A stretch of DNA of 64,000 nucleotides from Streptomyces canus. Its GTDB lineage: Bacteria; Actinomycetota; Actinomycetes; Streptomycetales; Streptomycetaceae. Under the pieces are notes generated by a model that saw only the letters and a list, made by a program, of their open reading frames with translations, had not been told where the DNA came from and ran no database searches. The stretch spans positions 9,982,001-10,046,000 of the forward strand of contig NZ_JAUSWW010000001.1 of NCBI RefSeq assembly GCF_030815415.1. Reading direction: 5' to 3'. Of the stretch, positions 24,338 to 32,623 are shown one piece after another; the stretch's first letter is position 1, and every line of letters begins with the position of its first letter. The translations under genes and the position numbers were made by a program.

Positions 24338-24715
24338 TCAGTCGTCCACGCCGGAGCCGGTATAGGTGGGCACGTGGGCGAGCATGCCGGCGATCTGCGG
24401 GTTGAACTCGTTGCGGCGCCGGTGCAGTTCCTGGATCTTGGCGTTCAGGTCAGGGTCGTTGTCGTCACTGACGTCGAAGATCTCCAGCCGTTGGACCAGG
24501 TGCAGCCCGAGGTGGTCGGTCTGGTAGGTGGTCGGGTGCGTCAGGTAGGCGAAGAGCCCGTCGAGATGTTCGGCGACGAACACCGCGCCGTACGTGTAGT
24601 CGCCGCCGTGGTCGCGGCCGACGACGAAGGACTTGATCGCGGGGTTCGACCGGCCCTGATTCCGCCAGCTCTCCAGCACCCCCTCGATCTGCTCAGGCGT
24701 CGCAGTGCCCTTCAT
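24338..24715 (-). CDS. Dabb (stress-responsive alpha/beta-barrel) family protein
   Basis: The 125 residues from the ATG at 24715 (MKGTATPEQIEGVLESWRNQ) include FVVGRDHGGDYTYGAVFVAE and LQRLEIF-like strands of the dimeric ferredoxin-like Dabb fold. Relatives begin MIYHxNRxTMK. Here an ATG at 24743 starts MIY, and removing one G from the GGG at 24733-24735 would read M-I-Y-H-I-N-R-V-T-M-K in frame. The N-terminus therefore seems to have a one-base frameshift (real or a sequencing error). The shorter product would lack the first beta strand. First gene after the palindromic operator. Confidence 0.8.
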   Translation of the reverse strand: MKGTATPEQIEGVLESWRNQGRSNPAIKSFVVGRDHGGDYTYGAVFVAEHLDGLFAYLTHPTTYQTDHLGLHLVQRLEIFDVSDDNDPDLNAKIQELHRRRNEFNPQIAGMLAHVPTYTGSGVDD

Positions 24716-24760
24716 CGTGACCCTGTTGATGTGGGTAAATCATGACTTACTACCCGTTCC

Positions 24761-24789
24761 TAACGTTGTTAGAATTTCTAACGACGTTA
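24761..24789. promoter_or_regulatory. 29-bp palindromic operator between the Dabb and TetR genes
   Basis: TAACGTTGTTAGAA-T-TTCTAACGACGTTA: two 14-bp arms around a central T with a single mismatch. The site lies between the divergent Dabb/epimerase operon and the TetR gene, in an A/T-rich spacer that must hold both promoters. This is the expected place and shape for autoregulation by the adjacent TetR protein. Confidence 0.8.
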
Positions 24790-24865
24790 ACTATGACGCG
24801 CGTCGTCGGCGCGGTCAAGGCGGTGACTAGTGTTCGAGGACACCATCGAAGCGAAGTGACGGACC

Positions 24866-25483
24866 ATGTCGACCAGCACGAGACGGGCCCGCGAACGGGC
24901 GAACACCCGGGAGCGCATCATCGAGGCCGCGCTGCACGTTCTCGAGACCGAGGGCATCGCGGCCCTGACGATCCGGCGCATCGCCACCGACGTCGAATAT
25001 TCCGCGCCCGTCGTCTACCAGCACTTCGCCAACAAGGACGCGCTCGTACTGGAGCTGGTCGCGCACGGTCACCGCCTGATGCTGAGCGAGTTCCGCCGAG
25101 CCGCGCAGGAGCCCGATACGGACCGGCGTATGACGCGCATGGCGTCGCAGTACGTCCGGTTCGCCGGCGAGCACCCCCACCTCTTCCAGGTCATGAACGA
25201 CCCGATGGTCGACGTGGACGAACGCCGACGCGTCGCGGAACCGGTCATCGACGTCGTCAAGGAGCTGCTCACCACCTGGTCGGCTGCACACGACGTGGTC
25301 CTGGCCGATTTCGACCAGGCCTGCGAGATCCTCTGGGGCACGCTGTACGGCATCGCGTCGCTCAGTCACCTCGGCAGCGTCGGCAACGATCGCGCCCGCT
25401 ACCTCGCGGAACAGGCGCTTCGCGCGATCCTCCTCGGCTGGCGAACCGAGACGTCGGCGAACGGTCGACCGGCGAGCAGCTAG
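24866..25483 (+). CDS. TetR-family transcriptional regulator
   Basis: This 205-residue protein has an N-terminal TetR helix-turn-helix (ANTRERIIEAALHVLETEGI, ALTIRRIATDVEYSAPVVYQ, HFANKDALVLELVAHG; about 12-65) and a helical C-terminal domain of the TetR_C33-like type (FAGEHPHLFQVMNDPMVDVD). It probably represses itself and the divergent Dabb-epimerase operon through the palindrome at 24761-24789, releasing it on binding an unknown small molecule. The ATG at 24866 is the only reasonable start. Confidence 0.9.
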   Translation: MSTSTRRARERANTRERIIEAALHVLETEGIAALTIRRIATDVEYSAPVVYQHFANKDALVLELVAHGHRLMLSEFRRAAQEPDTDRRMTRMASQYVRFAGEHPHLFQVMNDPMVDVDERRRVAEPVIDVVKELLTTWSAAHDVVLADFDQACEILWGTLYGIASLSHLGSVGNDRARYLAEQALRAILLGWRTETSANGRPASS

Positions 25484-25497
25484 GTGCTCTGACCGCG

Positions 25498-25770
25498 CCA
25501 TCCGCCGCCACCAGACCCTGGTCAACTGCGCCTTCTCCTTCTGCTGGGACCAGGGGTTCGCCCCACCTGGACCGCTGGATGCCACCGCGCCGGACTCGTG
25601 CCCGAGGAGGGGCCAGAGAGGGGACCAGACGTACCCCACCAGGCGCAACAGCCCTGCTGGCCCAGGGCCTTACGCGCCATCCGGTCCTGGCACACTCCAG
25701 CCATCACCCTCACCCGATGGTGGCAAGCATGGACGGACACGGATCCACCCCATGAGCTCCAGGCCCTGAT
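25498..25770 (+). mobile_element. IS701-like transposase C-terminal scar
   Basis: AIRRHQTLVNCAFSFCWDQG in one frame, then PRALRAIRSWHTPAITLTRW and WQAWTDTDPPHELQALI in another (about 25660-25770), are the C-terminal end of IS701-family transposases. Frameshifted, with no N-terminus and no visible terminal repeats. It fills most of the 500-nt gap between the TetR gene and the ECF sigma-factor operon. Confidence 0.6.
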
Positions 25771-25979
25771 CAGGCCCACGAGGCTCTCACCGCCACCTCG
25801 GCTGCCGGCTGACGGCGGCGGGGCCGAGCCGGGCGGTCCGAGACGTCGTCCTGATCCGCGCGGTGTCTCGGCTTGATAGTGGTGTGCGGGTGGGCCGCTT
25901 CTTTGGTGTGGAGGCGACTCCCGTGACCGGTGTGACGTAGAACACGGGAACTCGCCCGCTCTCACAGTCAGTTGAAGAC

Positions 25980-26624
25980 GTGACCACAGATATGCGAACC
26001 CGGGTGCGAACTGGAGATCCGGACGCCTTTGCGGAACTCTTCGACGCACACGCCCGCGCGGTGTACAACCACGCTTTCCGGCTGACCGCCGACTGGTCCG
26101 CTGCCGAGGACGTCATGTCAGCGACGTTTATGGAGGCTTGGCGGCGCCGAGCGTCGATCGAGACCGAAGGGGGCTCGCTGCGACCGTGGTTGCTGGGCAT
26201 CGCGACCAACGTCGCCCGCTCCCAGTACCGCAGCAACCGGCGCTACCGAAACGCGGCTGAGGCGGCAGCAGCCGCAGGCGCCGCGGAGGAGCAGGTCGAG
26301 GACCACGCAGAGGAGACCGCCGCACGGCTTGACGACCGGCGTCGGATCGCCGCCACCCTCACCGCGCTCAGTCTGCTCAAGCGCCCCGAACGCGAGGTCC
26401 TGACGCTGTGTCTGTGGGAGGGCATGGAGTACGCCGAGGCCGCCCGCGCCCTGGGCATTCCCGTCGGCACCGTCCGTTCCCGGCTGTCCCGCGCCCGCAG
26501 CAAGCTCCGCAAGCTCTCCGACGCGGAACTGCTCAGAAAAGAACGGGAACTCACCACCGCCAACCGGCAGATAACAGGTGATCGCGGATACGTGATCCGG
26601 TCCGCACAGGAAGGAAACCGATGA
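25980..26624 (+). CDS. ECF-type RNA polymerase sigma factor
   Basis: This 214-residue sigma factor has region 2 (DAFAELFDAHARAVYNHAFR, LTADWSAAEDVMSATFMEAW) and region 4 (LLKRPEREVLTLCLWEGMEY, EAARALGIPVGTVRSRLSRA). Regions are joined by an Ala/Glu-rich linker. GTG at 25980 is taken as the start; an ATG at 25992 (MRTRVRTG) is also possible. Its stop overlaps the start of the next gene (ATGA). In this family pair the downstream CU044_5270-type membrane protein is the presumed regulator. Confidence 0.88.
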   Translation: MTTDMRTRVRTGDPDAFAELFDAHARAVYNHAFRLTADWSAAEDVMSATFMEAWRRRASIETEGGSLRPWLLGIATNVARSQYRSNRRYRNAAEAAAAAGAAEEQVEDHAEETAARLDDRRRIAATLTALSLLKRPEREVLTLCLWEGMEYAEAARALGIPVGTVRSRLSRARSKLRKLSDAELLRKERELTTANRQITGDRGYVIRSAQEGNR

Positions 26625-27697
26625 ACGCCAGCCCCTCCCAGTCACGCCCGGCTGAGTGGACGGAGACCCAGGGACTCCTGCCCTCCGTCGAGCGGGATCT
26701 GCCGGCGGGCCGCCACCAGTTCCACAAGGAGCAGATGATGGCCCAGATCCACGAAGACCTCCGCACCGACCGCACCCCCGCTCGCCCAGCCCTCGCCCCG
26801 CGGCGCCGCAACCCGTTCCTGCGCCGCGCGATCCTGCTGCCCGCCGGTGCCTTCGCCCTGGCCGGCGCGGTCGTGGCCGGCGTCGCCCTGTCCGGCGGCA
26901 ACGGGGGCGGCGGCAAGACCGCTCTGGCCACCGGCCCCGCACTGACCACCCAGGTCGGCGCCGTCGACGCCAAGGGCGCCCCCCAGCTCCTGGACCGCAT
27001 CTCCCTGGCCGCCGCCGAGGTCTCCGGGCCCTCCCCGCACGCCGGCCAGTTCATCTACATCGCCTCGAAGGTGGCGAGCACCTACCCCAAGACCGTCGAC
27101 GACAAGACCACGGTGGTCAGCCAAGAGCTGCACTCCCGCCAGGTCTGGAACTCCCTCGACGGCAAGGACGGCTGGCTGATCGAAGCGGGCGAGACGAGCG
27201 ACAAGGGCATGACCCTGTCCAGCGACACCCCGCTCAACTCGGCCTACGACGCCCTGGCCAAGCTGCCCACCGACCCCGCCGTGCTCTTGCAGCGGATCTA
27301 CCGGGACTCGGACGCCGTCCGGGACCCCGAAGTGCCCCGCGACCAGGCGGCCTTCGTCGCCATCGGTGATCTGCTGACGGAGAGCTACCCGCCGGCCGAT
27401 CTCACCGCCGCCCTCTACAAGGCCGCGGCCAAGATCCCCGGGGTCGTGGCGGTGGACGACGCGGTCGACGCCGTGGGCCGTCACGGGGTGGCGATCGCGC
27501 GGCAGAACGACACCGCCGGCGAGCGCACCGAGTGGATCTTCGACAAGGAAACCCTGGAGTTCCTCGGCGAGCGCAACGTGGTGGTCAAGAAGGTGCCGGA
27601 CAGCCCGTTCAAGGTCGGCACCGTCACGTTCACCAGCGCGATCACGCAGCGCGCCGTCGTCGACGCCGGCAAGCAGCTTCCGGGGCGGGCCGGCTGA
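26621..27697 (+). CDS. CU044_5270-family membrane protein (sigma-factor partner)
   Basis: This 358-residue protein has a cytosolic N-terminus (about 1-68, with LPAGRHQFHKEQMMAQIHED), one transmembrane segment (AILLPAGAFALAGAVVAGVA, about 69-88) and a long extracytoplasmic domain (QFIYIASKVASTYPKTVDDK, WLIEAGETSDKGMTLSSDTP). This layout is the CU044_5270 family, often found directly after ECF sigma factors and probably acting as anti-sigma or sensor. ATGA overlap with the sigma gene, AGGAAACC just ahead of the start, and a stop overlapping the protease start make a tightly coupled three-gene operon. Confidence 0.85.
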   Translation: MNASPSQSRPAEWTETQGLLPSVERDLPAGRHQFHKEQMMAQIHEDLRTDRTPARPALAPRRRNPFLRRAILLPAGAFALAGAVVAGVALSGGNGGGGKTALATGPALTTQVGAVDAKGAPQLLDRISLAAAEVSGPSPHAGQFIYIASKVASTYPKTVDDKTTVVSQELHSRQVWNSLDGKDGWLIEAGETSDKGMTLSSDTPLNSAYDALAKLPTDPAVLLQRIYRDSDAVRDPEVPRDQAAFVAIGDLLTESYPPADLTAALYKAAAKIPGVVAVDDAVDAVGRHGVAIARQNDTAGERTEWIFDKETLEFLGERNVVVKKVPDSPFKVGTVTFTSAITQRAVVDAGKQLPGRAG

Positions 27698-30600
27698 TGC
27701 GCAGCGGATCCTCATCGGCGGCGCTGGCCGCCTTGCTGGTCGCGGCAGTGATGACGGGCGTCTCGGTGGCGGACACCGGCACGGGGCTCGGGTTGCGGAC
27801 CACAAACGCGGACACCGCGCCTGCCGCCGACGCGGGGTGGGATATGCGGACCGTCGCAGGGGCCACCGCCGCAGGGGCGGGTGGCGGATCCTCGGCCCGG
27901 TTCATCACTCTGATCACCGGGGACCGGGTCCAGATGGACGCCCGGGGCCGGGTGACCGGCGTACAGCAGGCACCGGGACGCGAGGACGTCCCGGTGTCCG
28001 TCCGGCGCCTCGGCGGCGAGCAGTACGTCGTGCCGGCCGACGCCGCCGCCCGCATCGGCCAAGGCACCCTGGACAAGCGGCTGTTCGACGTCAGCGCCCT
28101 GATACGCGCCGGATACGACGACGCCCGGCGCGCCACGCTGCCGCTCATCGTCTCGTACGACGGGAAGAGCGCCCGGCGCACAGACACCCAGAAGTCGCTG
28201 GTGGCGGACGCGGATGTCACCGTCCGCCGGGAACTGCCCAGCGTGGGCGGCGCCGCGCTCACCGTGCCCAAGACAGAGGCCGAGGACGCCTGGCAGGCCC
28301 TCACCTCCGCCCCGGGAGTCGCCCGGGTCTGGCTGGACGGCCGGTTCACGGCGCGGGCGGTGCAGGGGGAAGCCAGCGGCAACGTCACGCAGATCGGCGC
28401 GCCCGGCGCCTGGGCCGCCGGTTACGACGGCAAGAGCGTCAAGGTCGCCGTGCTGGACACGGGCGTCGACACCACGCACCCGGACCTCGCCTCGGTGGTC
28501 ACGGAGTCGAAGGACTTCAGCGGCACCGGCAGTACGGACGACCGTAGCGGCCACGGCACGCATGTCGCGGCGACCGTGGCCGGCTCGGGGGCCAGGTCCG
28601 GCGGTCTGTACAGGGGCGTCGCGCCCGGCGCCGAGATCCTCAACGCCAAGGTGCTCGACGACAGCGGCGAGGGTAGCGACTCCACCGTCATCGCCGGCCT
28701 GGAGTGGGCCGCCGCGCGGGGTGCGAAGGTGGCCAACCTCAGCCTCGGCCAGACCGACACCCCGGGGAGCGACGCGGTCGAGACGGCTGTGAACGCCCTC
28801 TCCAAGAGCACTGGAATGCTCACCGTCGCCGCGGCAGGCAACGACGGCCCCGGGCCCAAGACTCTCAGCTCCCCGGGCACGGCGGAGTCCGCGCTCGCGG
28901 TGGGCGCGGTCGACGGCAACGACCGTATCGCCGACTTCTCCAGCACCGGCCCGACCGCCGACAGCGCGCTGAAGCCGGACCTCACCGCGCCGGGCGTGGA
29001 CATCGCCTCGGCGAAGGCGGCACACGGCGAACTGGGCGACCCGGCGGCGGACGGCTATGTCTCCATGTCCGGCACGTCCATGGCGACGCCGCATGTCGCG
29101 GGCGCCGCCGCGATCCTGGCACAACGGCACCCCGGCTGGACGGGAGAACGGATCAAGCAGGCGCTGACCGCCTCCGCCGTCCCGACGGCCGGCCTGACCG
29201 GGTACCAGCAGGGGGCCGGCCGGGTCGCCGTGGCGCGGGCGCTCGCACAGACCGTGGTGAGCGAGCAGACGTCGGTGTCTTTCGGCGAGCAGCTGTGGCC
29301 CCACTCCGACGACCAGCCGCTCGCCCGCCGCGTCACCTACCGCAACGACGGCGACGGTCCGGTCACCCTGGACCTCGCCGCCACCGCGACCGGCCCGTCC
29401 GGACAGACCGCGCCCGAGGGCATGTTCAGGCTCAGCGCCTCGCAGCTCACCGTCCCCGCGGGCGGCACCGCGAGCGTCGACCTCACCGCGGACACCCGCA
29501 CCGAGGCGGCGGACGGTGCGTACTCGGGCGCGGTCATCGCCACCGGGCAGGGCGCCGACACGGCCGTACGGACGGCTTTCGGCGTCGTACGCGAGGCCGA
29601 GGCATACGATCTGACCTTGAAGTTCCTGGACCGCGGCGGAAACCCCGTCAGCTCGCCGCTGACCGAGATCTTCGGCCACTCGGGCGACTACTGGACCACG
29701 ACCCTGGATGACTCGCAGCAGATCGCCGAGGGCGTCTACAAGGTGCGCGTCCCACGCGGTGACTACGTCGTCGACACGGTGATGTCCGCAGCCGAAGGCG
29801 GAACCGGAGCCGAGGGCACCACGGCCCTCGTCCGGCCGAAGCTCTCGATCACCAAGAACACGACGGTCACCTTCGACGCCCGCAAGGCCGAGCCGGTCGA
29901 GATCACTGCGCCGAGGGGCGGCGGGAAGATGCTGGACGGCTTCCTCAACTTCGGCGTGGGCGCCGGAAACGACGCGCACAACACGACTCTGTTCTGGGGC
30001 CCGTTCACGAATCTGCGCACCGCGACGCTGGGGCCGGCCGCCGCGCCCGGAAAGCTCAACACGCAGCTCAGCGGCCTGTGGCAGAAGGGCAGCACCACCT
30101 ACAACCTCCTCTACAACCTGCCCGACCGCTTCCCCACCGGCTATCGGCACACGGCGCGGATGAGCGAACTCGCCCTGCTGAACGGGCACTTCGGCTCCTC
30201 CGTCGCACACCGCAAGGGCATCCTCAACCCCGTGTGGCATGGACCCACCCTGGCGCTGGGCACGGTCAGCGCTCCGTTCCCGCTCCCGGCGACGGCGAAG
30301 ACGTACGTCACCACTCCGGAGGGCTTTCGCTGGACGGTCGGCCTCGGCCAGCAGAACGCCTCCGGGGACGACACCGACGTGTTCTACAACGAGGAACGCC
30401 CGGTGTCCTACCGAGCGGGCCGGACGTACGAGTCGACGTACAACGTAGGCGTCTTCAGCCCCCTCGTGGGCGCAGGGCGCGGCGCGCGCCGGAGCGGCGA
30501 CACGCTCGACCTGTGCCTCCCCGACCTGGCCGACGGGGCCGGCCACCCGGCGTCTTCCGTGGCCGCACGGCACACGACGGTCACCGCGGGCGGCAGCACC

Positions 30601-31095
30601 CTCCTCGACAACGACGGCGACCTCTGCCAGACCGTCGACAAGCTCCCGACCGGTCCGGCCCGGTTCACGATCCGCACGGACCTGACCCGCCCGGCGACGG
30701 TGGCCGGCACGACCAGCCGCCTGACCGCGGCCTGGACCTTCACCTCGAAACACACGTCATCACACCCGGACACCCCCACCCTCCTCCCCCTCTCCACCGT
30801 CCGCTTCCATCCCACCCTCACCTCCACCGGCACGGCCGCCGCAGGCCGCCGCACCACGATCCCGCTCTCCATCGAGGGCCCGGCCGCCAAGCATCTGAAG
30901 TCCCTGGTGGTGAAGGTCTCCTACGACGCCGGAGCAACCTGGTCCGCCGCCGGCGTGACCACCGACCACGGTAAGAAGACCCTTGCAGTCACCCACCCGA
31001 CCAAGGCCCGCTCGGTCTCCTTCAAGACGACCCTGACCGACACCGAGGGCAACACCTACTCGGCGACGATTCTGAGGGCGTACCTCCTCACCTGA
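27697..31095 (+). CDS. Large secreted subtilisin-type serine protease (S8)
   Basis: This 1132-residue precursor has a signal peptide (MRSGSSSAALAALLVAAVMT), a propeptide region (about 65-225), and an S8 catalytic domain with the full triad: D254 (VAVLDTGVD), H286 (SGHGTHVAAT) and S461 (MSGTSMATPH), plus oxyanion N382 (AAAGND). The 600-residue C-terminal part contains beta-rich domains (LDLAATATGPSGQTAPEGM, GDTLDLCLPDLADGAGHPAS) common in streptomycete subtilisins. The start TGATG overlaps the upstream stop by one base, so the protease is translated from the sigma-factor operon. It is probably exported by Sec, and the sigma factor may respond to cell-envelope or nutrient stress. Confidence 0.93.
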   Translation: MRSGSSSAALAALLVAAVMTGVSVADTGTGLGLRTTNADTAPAADAGWDMRTVAGATAAGAGGGSSARFITLITGDRVQMDARGRVTGVQQAPGREDVPVSVRRLGGEQYVVPADAAARIGQGTLDKRLFDVSALIRAGYDDARRATLPLIVSYDGKSARRTDTQKSLVADADVTVRRELPSVGGAALTVPKTEAEDAWQALTSAPGVARVWLDGRFTARAVQGEASGNVTQIGAPGAWAAGYDGKSVKVAVLDTGVDTTHPDLASVVTESKDFSGTGSTDDRSGHGTHVAATVAGSGARSGGLYRGVAPGAEILNAKVLDDSGEGSDSTVIAGLEWAAARGAKVANLSLGQTDTPGSDAVETAVNALSKSTGMLTVAAAGNDGPGPKTLSSPGTAESALAVGAVDGNDRIADFSSTGPTADSALKPDLTAPGVDIASAKAAHGELGDPAADGYVSMSGTSMATPHVAGAAAILAQRHPGWTGERIKQALTASAVPTAGLTGYQQGAGRVAVARALAQTVVSEQTSVSFGEQLWPHSDDQPLARRVTYRNDGDGPVTLDLAATATGPSGQTAPEGMFRLSASQLTVPAGGTASVDLTADTRTEAADGAYSGAVIATGQGADTAVRTAFGVVREAEAYDLTLKFLDRGGNPVSSPLTEIFGHSGDYWTTTLDDSQQIAEGVYKVRVPRGDYVVDTVMSAAEGGTGAEGTTALVRPKLSITKNTTVTFDARKAEPVEITAPRGGGKMLDGFLNFGVGAGNDAHNTTLFWGPFTNLRTATLGPAAAPGKLNTQLSGLWQKGSTTYNLLYNLPDRFPTGYRHTARMSELALLNGHFGSSVAHRKGILNPVWHGPTLALGTVSAPFPLPATAKTYVTTPEGFRWTVGLGQQNASGDDTDVFYNEERPVSYRAGRTYESTYNVGVFSPLVGAGRGARRSGDTLDLCLPDLADGAGHPASSVAARHTTVTAGGSTLLDNDGDLCQTVDKLPTGPARFTIRTDLTRPATVAGTTSRLTAAWTFTSKHTSSHPDTPTLLPLSTVRFHPTLTSTGTAAAGRRTTIPLSIEGPAAKHLKSLVVKVSYDAGATWSAAGVTTDHGKKTLAVTHPTKARSVSFKTTLTDTEGNTYSATILRAYLLT

Positions 31096-31117
31096 CCCAC
31101 CGTGCGCAACCCGCGAA

Positions 31118-31173
31118 ATGCTCGTCAGCTCCCTGCGACTCTCGTCCACAATCGGGGGATGGCTGACGAGCAT
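31118..31173. terminator. 12-bp inverted repeat downstream of the subtilisin gene
   Basis: ATGCTCGTCAGC (31118-31129) and GCTGACGAGCAT (31162-31173) are perfect 12-bp inverted repeats with a 32-nt loop, 23 nt after the stop at 31095. A transcript would fold into a strong stem, plausible as a terminator or 3' stabiliser; an operator is also possible. The rest of the 307-nt gap to 31403 shows no gene. Confidence 0.45.
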
Positions 31174-31402
31174 CTCGGGCATTCACGCCCCGCCGCGATC
31201 TACCGTCGGCACGCATCCCACCCGGCCAACCAATGTGACAGTGCCCAGCCGGTGGCTTTACGGTGAGAAAGCGGGGGTGGTCCGGGTACGGTCGTGACTG
31301 GGGCGGGCGGGCTCGGGTCCGGCAGTGAGGGATGGCGTGCTGCTCGGAGGTCCGCCACGGCTGCGAAGCCGCTGAGTCAGTCCCTCCCTCTACGGTTTGC
31401 CC

Positions 31403-32266
31403 ATGACTCCTGAGATGTGGGACCGGCTAAGTCCCTTCCGTGACAAAGCGATTGCCCGGGGCATACCTGCCGACGACGTGGAGCGATGGCTGGCTACCGT
31501 CGCCCGCCCCTGCGCGACGCTGAAGCGGGGCGGGGACGGACCGGTCGTGGGCCGATTCGGCGGTCCGCTCCTGCTGCCTGCTGACACTCCGGACCCCGCC
31601 CACCCCTTCGTCGCCGCCATCGACCTTGGGGCGCTGCCCGCCGACGCGACGGACCTGCCCCTGCCTCCCGAGGGCCACCTGCTGTTCTTCGCCTTCCCCG
31701 AGACCGCCGACGCTTACGAAAGCATGGGCAGTGTGGTGTATGTCCGCGTCGGGTCAGCTGTGGTCGAACGGGACAGGCATGCTTGGAACTCTTTCGGCTG
31801 GGAGGACTACGAGGCGATGTTCGAGGAGTTCCCGCAGGGTCCGCTGCGGGCGACGGCCCAGGTGTCGCTGCCCTACCACCATTCGGTCGAACTGCCCGGT
31901 CCGATGGTCGGCGGGCCGCTTCCCGGGCATCCTCGCTCCGAGGAGCTCATCGCTGTCTGGGAGAGCACCCGTGACGAGGTCGCTCCCGAGGGGCCGTTGC
32001 AGATCGGGGGGTACGCCGATGAGGAGGCCATCGACACCGACCCGGTCGCCGTTGCGGTGTCCAGGGCCGTGAAAGCCGCGGAAGCAGGCGAGTGGGACGG
32101 GCCGGTTTCGGATGACGTCTCGGACTGGGTACTGCTGGCCGACTGGCAGGCCGGCATGGACGTGCAGGGCTGGGAGAGCGCCACCGTCCACTGGGTGATC
32201 CAGCGCGAGGACCTGGGCGAGCGGCGCTTCGACCGCGCGTTCACCAGCGTCTTCTGGAACCCGTGA
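31403..32266 (+). CDS. DUF1963 (YwqG-like) protein
   Basis: This 287-residue protein has VGRFGGPLLLPADTPDPAHP, FVAAIDLGALPADATDLPLP, GHLLFFAFPETADAYESM and WVLLADWQAGMDVQGWESAT, the conserved motifs of DUF1963/YwqG proteins. Their function is unknown, though some occur near toxin or immunity genes. ATG at 31403 (MTPEMWDRLSPF) is used; a TTG two codons earlier is possible. It stands alone, followed by scar sequence and the IS110 element. Confidence 0.8.
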   Translation: MTPEMWDRLSPFRDKAIARGIPADDVERWLATVARPCATLKRGGDGPVVGRFGGPLLLPADTPDPAHPFVAAIDLGALPADATDLPLPPEGHLLFFAFPETADAYESMGSVVYVRVGSAVVERDRHAWNSFGWEDYEAMFEEFPQGPLRATAQVSLPYHHSVELPGPMVGGPLPGHPRSEELIAVWESTRDEVAPEGPLQIGGYADEEAIDTDPVAVAVSRAVKAAEAGEWDGPVSDDVSDWVLLADWQAGMDVQGWESATVHWVIQREDLGERRFDRAFTSVFWNP

Positions 32267-32594
32267 CCTGTTCCGCCTCGTCTCGTCCGTCGGGACAACA
32301 GCCGGTGCAGCGTGGAGCCCGACACTGCCGGTCCGAACAGGGGGCCGTGGCGGAGCTGGAATTGCTCGGCCTCCAGCAGATTCGTGGCACGTCGTACTCG
32401 CCGCCGTCGGTCGTGACTACCGTCGCCCCGAGGCCAGCGGCGTTTACCGGTCGGTGAACGGCGGGGCGGGCGACCTGGGTGCTCGCCCACCAGTCAACGA
32501 CCAAGGGCATCCGACCATGGCCTGCACCTTTGCAGGCGCTCCGGACGCCCCGGACTTGGTCTTCGCGGCCGGTCAGGCAGGTCTTGCGGTCAGC
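32267..32594. other. Intergenic stretch with a possible IS1380-like scrap
   Basis: On the minus strand (about 32280-32400) the frame reads LLEAEQFQLRHGPLFGPAVS and GSTLHRLLS, which resembles the N-terminal part of IS1380-type transposases. There is no complete gene. The 3' part (32440-32594) shows nothing recognisable and forms the left flank of the intact IS110. Confidence 0.3.
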
Positions 32595-32623
32595 GATAAC
32601 GGGGGGTGCCTCTATGTCTTTCG

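Noticed and set aside
27712..30753. 1013-codon minus-strand frame opposite the subtilisin gene
   Set aside because: Shadow of codon-position GC bias; no motifs, while the + strand has a complete catalytic triad.
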